Assembly: GCA_037443705.1 (NCBI GenBank)
Contig: JBBINV010000006.1
Location: forward strand, 23,725 to 87,724
DNA length: 64,000 nucleotides
Reading direction: 5' to 3'
Source: 2-02-FULL-66-14 sp037443705
Lineage (GTDB): Bacteria > Pseudomonadota > Gammaproteobacteria > Burkholderiales > SG8-39
Below the pieces are notes generated by a model. It had not been told where the DNA came from, made no database searches, and saw only the letters and a list, made by a program, of their open reading frames with translations. This document shows positions 42,089-51,931 of this stretch, in pieces; position 1 is the first letter of the stretch, and each line of letters starts with the position of its first letter. Both the position numbers and the translations under genes were made by a program.

Positions 42089-43822
42089 ATGGCTAGCGTT
42101 TTCCCCGCAGTTTCGAAGTCCCCCGCCGGCGAATCCTTCGCCGCGCTGTTCGAAGAAAGCCTCACGCGCAAGGAGATGCGCGTGGGCGAAGTGATCACCG
42201 CCGAGGTGGTGAGCGTCGACGACAACTTCGTCGTGGTGAACGCGGGGCTGAAGTCCGAAAGCGTCATCCCGGTCGAGGAGTTCCGCAACGACGCGGGCGA
42301 AGTCGAAGTCAAGGCCGGCGACTTCGTCTCCGTGTCGATCGAAGCGCTCGAGGACGGCTTCGGCGCGACGCGGCTCTCGCGCGACAAGGCCAAGCGCCTG
42401 GCAGCGTGGCTCGAGCTCGAGAAGTCCCTCGAGTCGGGAGAGACGATCAAGGGCGTCATTACCGGGAAGGTGAAAGGCGGGCTCACGGTGATGACCCGGG
42501 GGATCCGCGCCTTCCTGCCGGGCTCGCTCGTGGACCTGCGCCCGGTGAAGGACACGACGCCCTACGAGGGCAAGGAGCTCGAGTTCAAGGTCATCAAGCT
42601 CGACCGCAAGAGGAACAACGTGGTGGTTTCGCGCCGCGCCGTGCTCGAGGCGACGGCGGGCGCCGAGCGCGAGGCGCTGCTCGCGACGCTCTCGGAGGGC
42701 GCGGTGGTCAAGGGCATCGTCAAGAACATCACGGACTACGGCGCGTTCGTCGACCTCGGCGGCATCGACGGGCTGCTCCACATCACCGACCTCGCGTGGC
42801 GGCGCGTCAAGCATCCGTCGGAAGTGGTCAACGTGGGCGACGAGGTCACCGCCAAGGTGCTCAAGTTCGACGCCGAGAAGAACCGCGTGTCGCTCGGCCT
42901 GAAGCAATTGGGCGAGGACCCCTGGGTCGGGATCGGCCGCCGATATCCGCAGGGCACGCGCCTCTTCGGCAAGGTCACGAACCTCACCGACTACGGCGCT
43001 TTCGTGGAGGTCGAGGCGGGCATCGAGGGCCTGGTGCACGTCTCCGAGATGGACTGGACCAACAAGAACGTGCATCCCTCCAAAGTGGCGCAGGTCGGCG
43101 ACGAGGTCGAGGTGATGATTCTCGAGATTGACGAGGAACGCCGCCGCATTTCGCTCGGCATGAAGCAGTGCATGCCGAACCCGTGGGAGGATTTCGCGCG
43201 CGAGTACAAGAAGGGCGACCGGGTCAAGGGCAGCATCAAGTCGATCACCGACTTCGGCGTGTTCGTGGGGCTGCCGGGCTCGATCGACGGCCTGGTGCAC
43301 CTGTCGGACCTCTCGTGGAGCGAGGCGGGCGAGGAGGCGGTCAAGAAATTCCGCAAGGGCGACGAGGTCGAGGCGGTGGTGCTCTCGATCGACGTCGAGC
43401 GCGAGCGCATTTCGCTCGGCATCAAGCAGCTCGAAGGCGATCCGTTCACCAACTTCATCGCCAGCCACGACAAGAACAGCGTGGTGCAGGGCACCGTGAA
43501 GTCGGTCGACGCCAGGGGTGCGGTGATCGCGCTCACGCCCGAGATCGACGGCTACCTGCGTGCCTCCGAGTTCTCGCGCGACCGCGTCGAGGACCTTTCC
43601 AGGCACCTGAACGCCGGCGACACGGTTCAGGCGATGGTGATCAACATCGACCGCAAGAACCGCGCGATCAACCTCTCGGTGAAGGCCAAGGATCTTGCCG
43701 AGGAGACCGAGGCGATGAAGCAGCTTCGCACCGAGCAGGCCGCGGCCAGCGCCGGGGCGACCAATCTCGGCGCGCTGCTGCGCGCCAAGCTCGACAAGAG
43801 CGGCGGCAGCCCGCAGCAGTAG
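42089..43822 (+). CDS. rpsA: 30S ribosomal protein S1
   Basis: A 577-residue protein with six S1 RNA-binding domains. Repeated signatures include GVITGKVKGGLTVMTRGIRA, GIVKNITDYGAFVDLGGIDG, GKVTNLTDYGAFVEVEAGIE and GSIKSITDFGVFVGLPGSID. It brings mRNA to the ribosome. The ATG at 42089 is 68 bases after cmk, and ihfB follows at 35 bases, the standard cmk-rpsA-ihfB order. Confidence 0.97.
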   Translation: MASVFPAVSKSPAGESFAALFEESLTRKEMRVGEVITAEVVSVDDNFVVVNAGLKSESVIPVEEFRNDAGEVEVKAGDFVSVSIEALEDGFGATRLSRDKAKRLAAWLELEKSLESGETIKGVITGKVKGGLTVMTRGIRAFLPGSLVDLRPVKDTTPYEGKELEFKVIKLDRKRNNVVVSRRAVLEATAGAEREALLATLSEGAVVKGIVKNITDYGAFVDLGGIDGLLHITDLAWRRVKHPSEVVNVGDEVTAKVLKFDAEKNRVSLGLKQLGEDPWVGIGRRYPQGTRLFGKVTNLTDYGAFVEVEAGIEGLVHVSEMDWTNKNVHPSKVAQVGDEVEVMILEIDEERRRISLGMKQCMPNPWEDFAREYKKGDRVKGSIKSITDFGVFVGLPGSIDGLVHLSDLSWSEAGEEAVKKFRKGDEVEAVVLSIDVERERISLGIKQLEGDPFTNFIASHDKNSVVQGTVKSVDARGAVIALTPEIDGYLRASEFSRDRVEDLSRHLNAGDTVQAMVINIDRKNRAINLSVKAKDLAEETEAMKQLRTEQAAASAGATNLGALLRAKLDKSGGSPQQ

Positions 43823-43857
43823 GCGGAGCGTCCTGTCGGCAGGGGGAAGGGATCGCC

Positions 43858-44181
<324 letters not shown>

Positions 44182-44211
44182 CGGCCGCCGGGGGGCCCGG
44201 CGGCCACCGCG

Positions 44212-44496
44212 ATGAAAGTCCTGGCCTGGGTGGTGCGCCTCGCGCTGTTCGTCGTGCTGCTCGCGTTCGCGGTCAAGAACACCGAGCCGGTGGCGCTGCG
44301 CTTCTACTTCGACCTGGTGTGGCAGGCTCCGCTGGTGGCGCTGCTGGCGGCGTTCTTCGCCGCAGGCGCAGCGGCCGGGCTCGCCGCGGCGCTCGGCACG
44401 CTCCTGCGCCAGCGTCGCGAGATCCTGCGCCTGCGCCGGCGCTCGGGCGTCGAGCCGCAGCGCGAGCCTCCTGCAGCGCCTGCCGTGGACGCCTGA
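44212..44496 (+). CDS. lapA: Lipopolysaccharide assembly protein A domain protein (LapA, DUF1049)
   Basis: A 94-residue inner-membrane protein with two helices (VVRLALFVVLLAFAVKNTEP and APLVALLAAFFAAGAAAGLA) and a basic cytosolic tail. The FAVKNTEPVALRFYF segment is the DUF1049 signature. With LapB it controls LpxC turnover and lipopolysaccharide synthesis in E. coli. It precedes lapB with no gap. Confidence 0.9.
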   Translation: MKVLAWVVRLALFVVLLAFAVKNTEPVALRFYFDLVWQAPLVALLAAFFAAGAAAGLAAALGTLLRQRREILRLRRRSGVEPQREPPAAPAVDA

Positions 44497-45675
44497 ATGG
44501 AGTTCGAATACTGGTGGCTGCTCGGCTTCCCGGTCTTCTTCGGCCTCGGGTGGCTCGCGGCGCGCATCGACATCCGCAGCCTCGTGCGCGAGTCGCGCTC
44601 GCTGCCACGCTCGTATTTCCGGGGCCTCAACTTCCTGCTGAACGAGCAGCCCGACAAGGCGATCGAGGCCTTCATCGAGGTAGTGAAGGTGGACCCGGAG
44701 ACGGTAGAGCTGCATTTCGCGCTCGGGAGCCTGTTCCGGCGGCGCGGGGAATACGACCGCGCGATCCGCATGCACCAGAACCTGCTCGAGCGCGCCGACC
44801 TCGCGGCCGAGCAGCGCGCCGCCGCGCTCTTCGAGCTGGGCCTCGACTATCTCAAGGCGGGAATCCTCGACCGCGCCGAGGATGTGTTCGGGCGCCTCGC
44901 CGAGGGCCCGCGCGCGCGCGAGGCGCGCGGATACCTTCTCGAGATCTATCAGGCCGAGAAGGAGTGGGCCAAGGCGATCGGGCTCGCGCGGGGAATCGGG
45001 GCGGAGTCGGGCGAGCCGCGCGCCCGCGACATCGCGCAGTTCCTCTGCGAGCAGGCCGCGACCGAGGCGACGCACTCGCGGCCGGACGCCGCGCGCCGGC
45101 TCCTCGGCGAGGCGCTCGAGGCGCACCGCAAGTGCGTGCGCGCGAGCGTGCAGCTCGGGGACCTCGAGCGCGCCGCGGGCAACATCGACCTGGCGATCGC
45201 GAGCTGGAAGCGGATCGAGGCGCAGGATCCGGCCTACCTCGCGCTCGTCGCGCAGCGGCTGCTCGAGGCGCACCGCGACGCCGGGCGGCTCGAGGAGGGG
45301 CTTACCCTGCTCACCGGGTATCTGGAGCGCTACCCTTCCCTCGACCTTCTCGACGCGGTGTTCCAGTACACGCTGGAAGCGAAGGGCGCGGAAGCGGCGT
45401 ATCGCCTGGTGCGGGACGAGCTGCGCCGCAATCCCACGCTCCTCGGCCTCGACCGGCTGCTCGAGGCGCAGATCGTGAGCGATGCGCACCCCGAGCGGCG
45501 CCGGGACCTCGAGCTCGTGCGCAACCTCGTGCACAGCCACACGCGCAAGCTCGCGCGCTTTCGCTGCGAGGTCTGCGGCTTCAAGGCGCGCCAGTTCCAC
45601 TGGCGCTGCCCGGGATGCGGCCGCTGGGAGACCTATCCGCCTCGGCGCACCGAGGAGTTCGAGCTGGTCCCATGA
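44497..45675 (+). CDS. lapB: Lipopolysaccharide assembly protein B (LapB/YciM)
   Basis: A 392-residue protein. An N-terminal membrane anchor (WWLLGFPVFFGLGWLAARID) is followed by TPR repeats (for example YFRGLNFLLNEQPDKAIEAF) and a C-terminal rubredoxin-like metal site (FRCEVCGFKARQFHWRCPGC). It brings LpxC to FtsH and balances lipopolysaccharide with phospholipid. The start directly follows the lapA stop and the stop overlaps ugd. Confidence 0.95.
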   Translation: MEFEYWWLLGFPVFFGLGWLAARIDIRSLVRESRSLPRSYFRGLNFLLNEQPDKAIEAFIEVVKVDPETVELHFALGSLFRRRGEYDRAIRMHQNLLERADLAAEQRAAALFELGLDYLKAGILDRAEDVFGRLAEGPRAREARGYLLEIYQAEKEWAKAIGLARGIGAESGEPRARDIAQFLCEQAATEATHSRPDAARRLLGEALEAHRKCVRASVQLGDLERAAGNIDLAIASWKRIEAQDPAYLALVAQRLLEAHRDAGRLEEGLTLLTGYLERYPSLDLLDAVFQYTLEAKGAEAAYRLVRDELRRNPTLLGLDRLLEAQIVSDAHPERRRDLELVRNLVHSHTRKLARFRCEVCGFKARQFHWRCPGCGRWETYPPRRTEEFELVP

Positions 45676-46997
45676 ACGTCACCCTCATCGGCACCGGTTA
45701 CGTCGGACTCGTCACCGGGGCCTGCCTCGCGGAGATGGGCAACCACGTGCTGTGCCTGGACTCGGACGCGGACAAGATACGAACGCTCGAGCAGGGGCGC
45801 CTGCCGATCTTCGAGCCGGGCCTGGAGCCGATCGTGCGCCGCAACCGCGACGCCGGAAGGCTTGCCTTCACGACCGACGCGGCTGCGGGCGCGGCGCACG
45901 GCGTGCTCCAGTGCATCGCGGTCGGCACGCCGCCGGGCGAGGACGGCTCGGCCGACCTCACGCACGTGCTCGAGGCGGCGCGCGCGATCGCGCGCCACAT
46001 GGACGGCTATCGCGTCGTCGTGAACAAGTCGACAGTGCCCGTCGGAACGGCGGATGCCGTGTCCGCCGTAATCAGGGAAGAGCTGCTCAAGCGCGGGGCG
46101 CGACTCGAGTTCAGCGTCGTGTCCAACCCCGAGTTCCTGAAGGAGGGCGCTGCGGTAGACGATTTCCTGCGTCCCGACCGGATCATCGTGGGGTCCGGGG
46201 ACGAGCGCGCCACGCAGCTGCTGCGCGAGCTCTACGCGCCGTTCCAGCGCAACCGCGAGCGGCTGATGCTGATGAGCGTGCGCTCGGCCGAGCTCACCAA
46301 GTATGCCGCCAACGCGATGCTCGCAACCCGCATCTCGTTCATGAACGAGCTCGCGAACCTCGCCGAGCGGCTCGGCGCGGACGTCGAGGAGGTGCGCCGC
46401 GGCATCGGCGCCGATCCGCGGATCGGCACCCATTTCCTCTACGCCGGGGCGGGATTCGGCGGCTCGTGCTTCCCGAAGGACCTGCGGGCCCTGCTGCGCA
46501 CCGCCGAGGCGGCGGGCCTTCCGCTCGGCGTAGTCGCCGCGGTCGAGCGCGCGAACGAGGCCCAGAAGCGCGTCCTCGCGCGCAAGATCCGCGCGCGCTT
46601 CGGCGAAAGCCTCTCCGGCCGGCGCTTCGCGCTCTGGGGCCTCGCGTTCAAGCCGAACACCGACGACATGCGCGAGGCGCCGAGCCGCGCGCTGATCGCC
46701 GAGCTGCTTGCCTCGGGCGCCGGGGTGAGCGCCTACGATCCGGTGGCAGGCATGCAAGCGAAGAAGATCTTCTCCGGCGAACCCGGGGTATCGATTTGTG
46801 AAAACCCGCTTTCCGCCCTCGACGGCTGCGACGCGCTCGTGATCGTCACCGAATGGCAGGAATTCAGGAGCCCGGACTTCGGCGAGATCCGCCGGCGGCT
46901 GCGCACTCCCGCGATCTTCGACGGCCGCAACCTCTACGAGCCCGCGGCGGTGCGCGCGCACGGCATCGAGTATTTCGCAGTGGGCCGGAGCGCATGA
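45672..46997 (+). CDS. ugd: UDP-glucose 6-dehydrogenase
   Basis: A 441-residue NAD-dependent enzyme making UDP-glucuronate for surface sugars. The Rossmann motif is MNVTLIGTGYVGLVTGACLA; the catalytic region is FLYAGAGFGGSCFPKDLRAL, with the active-site Cys in GSCFPKD. LAFKPNTDDMREAPS lies in the C-terminal domain. It is coupled to lapB (ATGA) and hldA, so lipopolysaccharide control and sugar precursor genes are co-transcribed. Confidence 0.95.
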   Translation: MNVTLIGTGYVGLVTGACLAEMGNHVLCLDSDADKIRTLEQGRLPIFEPGLEPIVRRNRDAGRLAFTTDAAAGAAHGVLQCIAVGTPPGEDGSADLTHVLEAARAIARHMDGYRVVVNKSTVPVGTADAVSAVIREELLKRGARLEFSVVSNPEFLKEGAAVDDFLRPDRIIVGSGDERATQLLRELYAPFQRNRERLMLMSVRSAELTKYAANAMLATRISFMNELANLAERLGADVEEVRRGIGADPRIGTHFLYAGAGFGGSCFPKDLRALLRTAEAAGLPLGVVAAVERANEAQKRVLARKIRARFGESLSGRRFALWGLAFKPNTDDMREAPSRALIAELLASGAGVSAYDPVAGMQAKKIFSGEPGVSICENPLSALDGCDALVIVTEWQEFRSPDFGEIRRRLRTPAIFDGRNLYEPAAVRAHGIEYFAVGRSA

Positions 46998-47917
46998 AGC
47001 GGCCGGATACCCGCAAGGCGCGCGTGCTCGTGGTCGGCGACGTGATGCTTGACCGCTACTGGTTCGGCGATGTCTCGCGCATCTCGCCCGAGGCGCCGGT
47101 GCCGGTGGTGCTGGTCGAGCGCGAAGAGGCACGGCCGGGCGGCGCGGCGAACGTCGCGCGCAATTGCGTCGCCCTCGGGGGGAGGGCGAGGCTGCTCTCG
47201 GTCGTGGGAGACGACGACGCCGGGGCGCTGCTGCGCAGGATCTCGGCGGAAACCGGGGTCGCGGTGAGCTTCCATACCGACAGGTCGATCCGCACCACGC
47301 TCAAGCTGCGCGTGATCGGGCGCCACCAGCAGCTGCTCCGGATCGATTTCGAGACCGCGCCCTCGCGCGAGGTCCTCGCCTCGAAGCTCGCCGAGTTCCG
47401 GGAGGCGCTGCCTGCGTGCGACGTCGTGATCCTCTCGGACTACGGCAAGGGCGGCCTCGCCCACATCGCGAAGATGATCGAGGCCGCGCGCGGCGCGGGC
47501 AAGAAGGTCCTGGTCGACCCGAAAGGCGACGACTACCGGCGCTATCGCGGCGCCCACATCATGACGCCGAACCGTGCGGAGCTCCGCGAGGTCGTCGGCA
47601 CCTGGAAGAGCGAGTCCGACCTCGCGCGGCGGGCGCAGAAGCTGCGGCGGAGCCTGGGCCTGGAGGCCCTGCTCGTCACGCGCGCCGAGCAGGGAATGAC
47701 GCTCTACACCGCGCGCGGCGCGATGCACGTCAAGGCCGAGGCGCGCGAGGTGTACGATGTGAGCGGCGCCGGCGACACCGTGATCGCGGCCCTCGGCGTG
47801 ATGCTCGGGGCGGGCGTCCGGCTCGAGCAGGCCGTGCGGATCGCGAACCGCGCCGCCGGCATCGTGGTCGGAAAGCTCGGCGTCGCGGTCGCGACACGCA
47901 AGGAAGTGTTCGGATAG
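46994..47917 (+). CDS. hldA: D-glycero-beta-D-manno-heptose-7-phosphate kinase
   Basis: A 307-residue ribokinase-fold kinase of ADP-heptose synthesis. VLVVGDVMLDRYWFGDVSRI, EEARPGGAANVARNCVALGG and the catalytic DVSGAGDTVIAALGVML motif are present. It is the kinase-only form (RfaE1, as in betaproteobacteria) without the nucleotidyltransferase domain of E. coli HldE. hldD follows 10 bases later. Confidence 0.94.
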   Translation: MKRPDTRKARVLVVGDVMLDRYWFGDVSRISPEAPVPVVLVEREEARPGGAANVARNCVALGGRARLLSVVGDDDAGALLRRISAETGVAVSFHTDRSIRTTLKLRVIGRHQQLLRIDFETAPSREVLASKLAEFREALPACDVVILSDYGKGGLAHIAKMIEAARGAGKKVLVDPKGDDYRRYRGAHIMTPNRAELREVVGTWKSESDLARRAQKLRRSLGLEALLVTRAEQGMTLYTARGAMHVKAEAREVYDVSGAGDTVIAALGVMLGAGVRLEQAVRIANRAAGIVVGKLGVAVATRKEVFG

Positions 47918-47927
47918 GCTCGTGCCC

Positions 47928-48908
47928 ATGCTCTACGTCGTCACCGGCGCTGCCGGCTTCATCGGCTCGCGAATCGTCGCGGCGCTCAACCGCGCCGGCA
48001 TCGCCGAGATCCTCGCGGTCGACAACCTCGAGAACGCCGACAAGTTCCGCAATCTCGCCGGCTGCCGCATCGAGGACTATCTCGACAAGCGCGAGTTCCT
48101 GCAGCGCGTGGAGGCCAACCAGCTCGACGGCGCAATCGAGGCGGTGCTGCACCAGGGCGCGTGCTCGGACACGATGCAGCAGGACGGACGCTACATGATG
48201 GAAAACAACTATCGCTACTCGCGCGCGCTGCTCGACTGGTGCCAGGACGCGGAGGTGCCGTTCCTGTACGCTTCCTCGGCGGCGGTCTACGGCGCGGGCG
48301 GCGCGTTCGGCGAGGACCGCGCCAACGAGCGCCCGCTCAATGTCTACGGCTACTCGAAATTCCTTTTCGACGAGCACGTGCGGCGGCGGCTTCCGGGCCG
48401 CACGGCGCAGATCGCGGGGCTGCGCTACTTCAACGTCTACGGGCCGAACGAGGCGCACAAGGGACGCATGGCCTCTGTCGCCTGGCACGCCTTCGGGCAG
48501 CTCGCGGCCGAGGGTTGCGTGCGGCTGTTCGAGGGCTCGGGCGGATACGGCGACGGCGAGCAGCGGCGCGATTTCGTGCACGTGGACGACGTCGTGCGAG
48601 TGAACCTGTACCTGCTCGAGAACGGCGCCATCTCGGGCATCTACAACTGCGGCACCGGGCGTGCGCAGAGCTTCAACGAGCTCGCTGCGGCGGTCGTCAA
48701 TTCGGTTCGCGGCACGAATGACTCCGTCGCCGAGCTGGTCGAGCAGAAGCTCATCCGGTACATTCCCTTTCCCGCGCAGCTCGCGGGGAAATACCAGAGC
48801 TACACCCAGGCAGATCTCACGCAGCTCCGTGCCGCCGGCTACACGGGCACCTTCATGACGGTGGAGCAGGGCGTGGCGGCATACGTGAAGGAGCTGCTCG
48901 CGAAATGA
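47928..48908 (+). CDS. hldD: ADP-L-glycero-D-manno-heptose 6-epimerase
   Basis: A 326-residue extended SDR epimerase. The cofactor motif YVVTGAAGFIGSRIVAALN is at the N-terminus; the catalytic NVYGYSKFLFDEHV (Tyr-x-x-x-Lys) and LRYFNVYGPNEAHKGRMASV are family-specific. The ATG at 47928 is preferred over the GTG at 47922 because it puts the nucleotide motif at the very N-terminus. It completes the heptose pathway with hldA. Confidence 0.95.
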   Translation: MLYVVTGAAGFIGSRIVAALNRAGIAEILAVDNLENADKFRNLAGCRIEDYLDKREFLQRVEANQLDGAIEAVLHQGACSDTMQQDGRYMMENNYRYSRALLDWCQDAEVPFLYASSAAVYGAGGAFGEDRANERPLNVYGYSKFLFDEHVRRRLPGRTAQIAGLRYFNVYGPNEAHKGRMASVAWHAFGQLAAEGCVRLFEGSGGYGDGEQRRDFVHVDDVVRVNLYLLENGAISGIYNCGTGRAQSFNELAAAVVNSVRGTNDSVAELVEQKLIRYIPFPAQLAGKYQSYTQADLTQLRAAGYTGTFMTVEQGVAAYVKELLAK

Positions 48909-49804
48909 AACGGACGATCGAGGACTTCATCGGCAACACGCCGCTCGCGCGCCTGCAGCGGCTGCCGGGGCCGGAGAACGAGAAAAAAGGCAACGTGCTG
49001 TTCGCGAAGCTCGAAGGTAACAACCCGGCGGGCTCGGTCAAGGACCGGCCGGCGATCTCGATGATCCGCCGCGCGGAGGAGCGCGGCACGATAAAGCCGG
49101 GCGACACCCTGATCGAGCCGACCTCGGGCAACACCGGGATCGGGCTCGCGATGGCCGCCGCGATCCGGGGCTACCGCATGGTGCTGATCATGCCCGAGCA
49201 CCTTTCGGTCGAGCGCCGCCAGACCATGCGCGCCTTCGGCGCCGAGATCATCCTCACGCCGCAGACGGGCGGCATGGAAGCCGCGCGCGACCTCGCCGAA
49301 GCCATGGTGCGCGAGGGCAAGGGCATCATGCTCGATCAGTTCGCCAACCCCGACAACCCGCTCGCGCACTACGAGGGCACCGGGCCCGAGATCTGGCGCG
49401 ACACGGGCGGACGCATCACGCACTTCGTGTCCTCGATGGGCACCACGGGCACGATCATGGGGTGCTCGCGCTTCCTCAAGGAGCAGAGCCCGAAGATCCA
49501 GATCATCGGCTGCCAGCCGGAAGAAGGCTCGCAGATCCCCGGGATCCGCAAGTGGCCCGAGGCTTATCTGCCGAAGATCTACGATAGATCGCGCGTCGAC
49601 CGGCTCGAGTACGTGAGCCAGGCCGACGCCGAGGAGATGGCGCGAAGGCTCGCGCGCGAAGAGGGCATCTTCGCGGGCATCAGCTCGGGGGGTGCGGTCG
49701 CGGTGGCGCTGCGCATCGCGCGCGAGATCAGGAACGCGGTGATCGTCACGATCATCTGCGACCGCGGCGACCGGTATCTATCGACCGGGGTCTTTCCGGA
49801 CTAG
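48905..49804 (+). CDS. cysM: Cysteine synthase B
   Basis: A 299-residue PLP enzyme that makes cysteine from O-acetylserine with sulfide or thiosulfate. The PLP lysine is in NNPAGSVKDRPAISMI; LIEPTSGNTGIGLAMAAAIR and the FVSSMGTTGTIMG phosphate-binding loop are present. Sequence such as RRAEERG after the lysine site and GISSGGAVA at the end fits CysM more than CysK. ATGA couples it to hldD. A palindromic repeat begins at its stop codon. Confidence 0.93.
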   Translation: MKRTIEDFIGNTPLARLQRLPGPENEKKGNVLFAKLEGNNPAGSVKDRPAISMIRRAEERGTIKPGDTLIEPTSGNTGIGLAMAAAIRGYRMVLIMPEHLSVERRQTMRAFGAEIILTPQTGGMEAARDLAEAMVREGKGIMLDQFANPDNPLAHYEGTGPEIWRDTGGRITHFVSSMGTTGTIMGCSRFLKEQSPKIQIIGCQPEEGSQIPGIRKWPEAYLPKIYDRSRVDRLEYVSQADAEEMARRLAREEGIFAGISSGGAVAVALRIAREIRNAVIVTIICDRGDRYLSTGVFPD

Positions 49805-49828
49805 AAAATGGGGTCTGACCCCATTTTC
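49804..49828. repeat. 25-bp palindromic repeat after cysM
   Basis: GAAAATGGGGTC and GACCCCATTTTC form perfect 12-bp arms around one T, from the last base of the cysM stop to 6 bases before the next ATG. The GGGTCTGACCCC core relates it to the repeats at 27377 and 59094. It may act as an mRNA stability hairpin. It lacks a T-run and so is probably not an intrinsic terminator. Confidence 0.8.
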
Positions 49829-49833
49829 TTCCC

Positions 49834-50604
49834 ATGACCCCGGTTCTTGCCTTCGATATCGAAACCGTCCCCGATTGCGCGGGTATACGGCAGCTCTACG
49901 AGCTGCCTGACTCGCTTCCGGACGCGGAAGTGGCGGAAGTCGCGTTCCAGAAGCGCCGCGCGCAGACCGGGAGCGACTTCCTGCCGCCGCACCTGCACCG
50001 GGTGGTGGTGATTTCGTGCGTGCTGCGCGATGCCGACGGCGTGAGGATCTTCTCGCTCTGCGAGCCCGAGCGCGAGGCGATCCAGAGGTTCTTCGACGGC
50101 ATCCGCAAGTACGTTCCGCAGCTCGTCTCGTGGAACGGCGGGGGGTTCGACCTGCCGGTGCTCGCGTACCGGGGGCTGATCCACGGCGTGCACGCGGAGA
50201 AGTTCTGGGACCAGGGCGAGGACGACAAGGACTTCCGCTGGAACAACTACGTTTCGCGCTACCACACGCGCCATCTCGACCTGATGGACGTGCTCGCGAT
50301 GTACCAGCCGCGCAACAATGCGCCGCTCGACGAGGTGGCACAGCTCGCGGGGCTGCCGGGCAAGATCGGCGTGGGCGGCGCTGCGGTATGGGGCGCGTAC
50401 CGGCAGGGCGGGATCGATGCGATCCGCGACTACTGCGAGGCCGACTGCGCGAACACCTACGTGCTTTACCTGGGCTTCCAGCGCCTGCGCGGATCGTTCA
50501 CGGAAAAGCAGCATGCCGCCGAATGCGCGCTGCTGCGCGCGTACCTGCGCGGCCAGAAAGCGCCGCACTGGCGCGAGTTCCTCGAGCGTTGGAAGGAAGC
50601 CTGA
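49834..50604 (+). CDS. Predicted 3'-5' exonuclease (PolB-like family)
   Basis: A 256-residue DnaQ/PolB-type exonuclease. Exo I is VLAFDIETVPDCAG; Exo II is in SWNGGGFDLPVLAYRG; Exo III is near YCEADCANTYVLYLGFQRLR. The acidic residues needed for metal binding are kept. The family is found beside rlmD and cysM in betaproteobacteria. Its substrate is not established. The stop overlaps the rlmD start region. Confidence 0.87.
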   Translation: MTPVLAFDIETVPDCAGIRQLYELPDSLPDAEVAEVAFQKRRAQTGSDFLPPHLHRVVVISCVLRDADGVRIFSLCEPEREAIQRFFDGIRKYVPQLVSWNGGGFDLPVLAYRGLIHGVHAEKFWDQGEDDKDFRWNNYVSRYHTRHLDLMDVLAMYQPRNNAPLDEVAQLAGLPGKIGVGGAAVWGAYRQGGIDAIRDYCEADCANTYVLYLGFQRLRGSFTEKQHAAECALLRAYLRGQKAPHWREFLERWKEA

Positions 50605-51878
50605 AGCTCGCCATCGCGTCGCTCGACGCAGAAGGGCGCGGCGTCGCGCGCAATCCGGACGGCAAGGTGGCGTTCGTGGAAGGGGCGCTTCCCGGCGAGA
50701 CGGTGGAGGCGGCGTTCGTGCGCCGCCGCCCCTCCTTCGACCTGATGCGCGTGACGGCGGTTCTGAAGCCCTCCACCGGGCGGCGCACGCCCGGCTGCGC
50801 CCACTTCGGCGTGTGCGGCGGCTGCGCGACCCAGCACGTCGACGCGCGCACCCAGCTCGCCGCCAAGCAGCGCTGGCTCGAGGAGTGCCTCGCGCGGATC
50901 GGCAAGGTCCGCACGGAGTCGCTGCTCGCGCCGCTCTACGGCGCGGAATGGGGCTACCGGCGGCGCGCGCGCCTCGCGGTGCGGCGCGTGGCGAAAAAGG
51001 GCGGAGTGCTCGTGGGCTTTCACGAAAGGCGCTCGAGCTACGTCGCCGACATGCGCGAGTGCCCCGTCCTGCCCCCGGCGGTCGCATCGCTGATCGTTCC
51101 GCTGCGGGAGCTGGTCGAGAAGCTCTCGGTCCGCGAGCGCCTGCCGCAGATCGAGGTCGCGGTCGGCGACAACGCCGCGGCACTGGTCTTCCGGCACTTG
51201 CTGCCGTTGACTCCGGAAGACGAGGCTTTTCTGCGTGATTTTTCCGCAAGCTCCGGCGTTCACGTCTGGCTCCAGCCTGGCGGGCCCGAATCGGCGCGAC
51301 CGTTCGAGCCGATTGCGAGCACTCTCTGGTACGAGTTGCCCGAATTCGGCGTGCGCATCGCGTTCAGACCTACCGACTTCACTCAGGTGAACCACGAGGT
51401 GAACCGCGTGCTCGTATCTCGCGCGGTGCGGCTGCTCGATCCGCGGCCGGGCGAGCGCATCGCGGACCTTTTCTGCGGGCTGGGGAACTTTTCGCTGCCG
51501 CTCGCGCGGCGCGGCGCAGACGTCGCCGGATTCGAGGGAAACGCGAAGCTGCTGGAAGGGGCCCGCGGCAACGCGCAACGGAACGGCTTGAACGTCCGAT
51601 TTGAAGCCCTGGACCTCTTCAGCAGCGAGTTCGCCGCGTACGGCCCCTTCGACAAACTCCTGCTCGACCCTCCGCGCGAGGGCGCGATCGAGGCGGTGAA
51701 GTCGCTTCCCGAGACCTGGCCGCGGCGCGTCGTCTACGTTTCCTGCGACCCCGCGACGCTCGCTCGGGACGCCGCGGTGCTCGTGCACACGAAGGGCTTC
51801 CGGCTCGAGGCGGCGGGGGTCGCCAACATGTTTCCGCACACCGCGCACGTGGAGTCGATCGCGCTCTTCGAGCGCTGA
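50589..51878 (+). CDS. rlmD: 23S rRNA (uracil-1939-C5)-methyltransferase RlmD
   Basis: A 429-residue SAM enzyme with a [4Fe-4S] cluster. Cluster cysteines lie in CAHFGVCGGCATQH with a further Cys in ECPVL. The SAM region reads RIADLFCGLGNFSLPLARRG, and the catalytic Cys is in YVSCDPATLARD. The TTG at 50589 is the only usual start in frame near the conserved LAIASLDAEGRGVARNP; a CTG at 50601 with GGAAGGAAG before it is the alternative. It overlaps the exonuclease gene. A strong terminator follows. Confidence 0.93.
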   Translation: MEGSLKLAIASLDAEGRGVARNPDGKVAFVEGALPGETVEAAFVRRRPSFDLMRVTAVLKPSTGRRTPGCAHFGVCGGCATQHVDARTQLAAKQRWLEECLARIGKVRTESLLAPLYGAEWGYRRRARLAVRRVAKKGGVLVGFHERRSSYVADMRECPVLPPAVASLIVPLRELVEKLSVRERLPQIEVAVGDNAAALVFRHLLPLTPEDEAFLRDFSASSGVHVWLQPGGPESARPFEPIASTLWYELPEFGVRIAFRPTDFTQVNHEVNRVLVSRAVRLLDPRPGERIADLFCGLGNFSLPLARRGADVAGFEGNAKLLEGARGNAQRNGLNVRFEALDLFSSEFAAYGPFDKLLLDPPREGAIEAVKSLPETWPRRVVYVSCDPATLARDAAVLVHTKGFRLEAAGVANMFPHTAHVESIALFER

Positions 51879-51884
51879 AAAAAG

Positions 51885-51910
51885 AAAAGGCGCCCGCAGG
51901 CGCCTTTTTT
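51885..51910. terminator. Bidirectional Rho-independent terminator between rlmD and the BI-1 gene
   Basis: A 10-bp stem (AAAAGGCGCC with GGCGCCTTTT, CGCA loop) is followed by T residues on the plus strand, and preceded by an A-rich run that makes a U-tract on the minus strand. It separates two converging genes. Confidence 0.88.
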
Positions 51911-51931
51911 GCGTTCCGCGAGCTCGCGCGG

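Noticed and set aside
41462..43606. Minus-strand open frame opposite cmk and rpsA
   Set aside because: It mirrors rpsA codons and has no ribosome site or domain; rpsA on the plus strand is certain.
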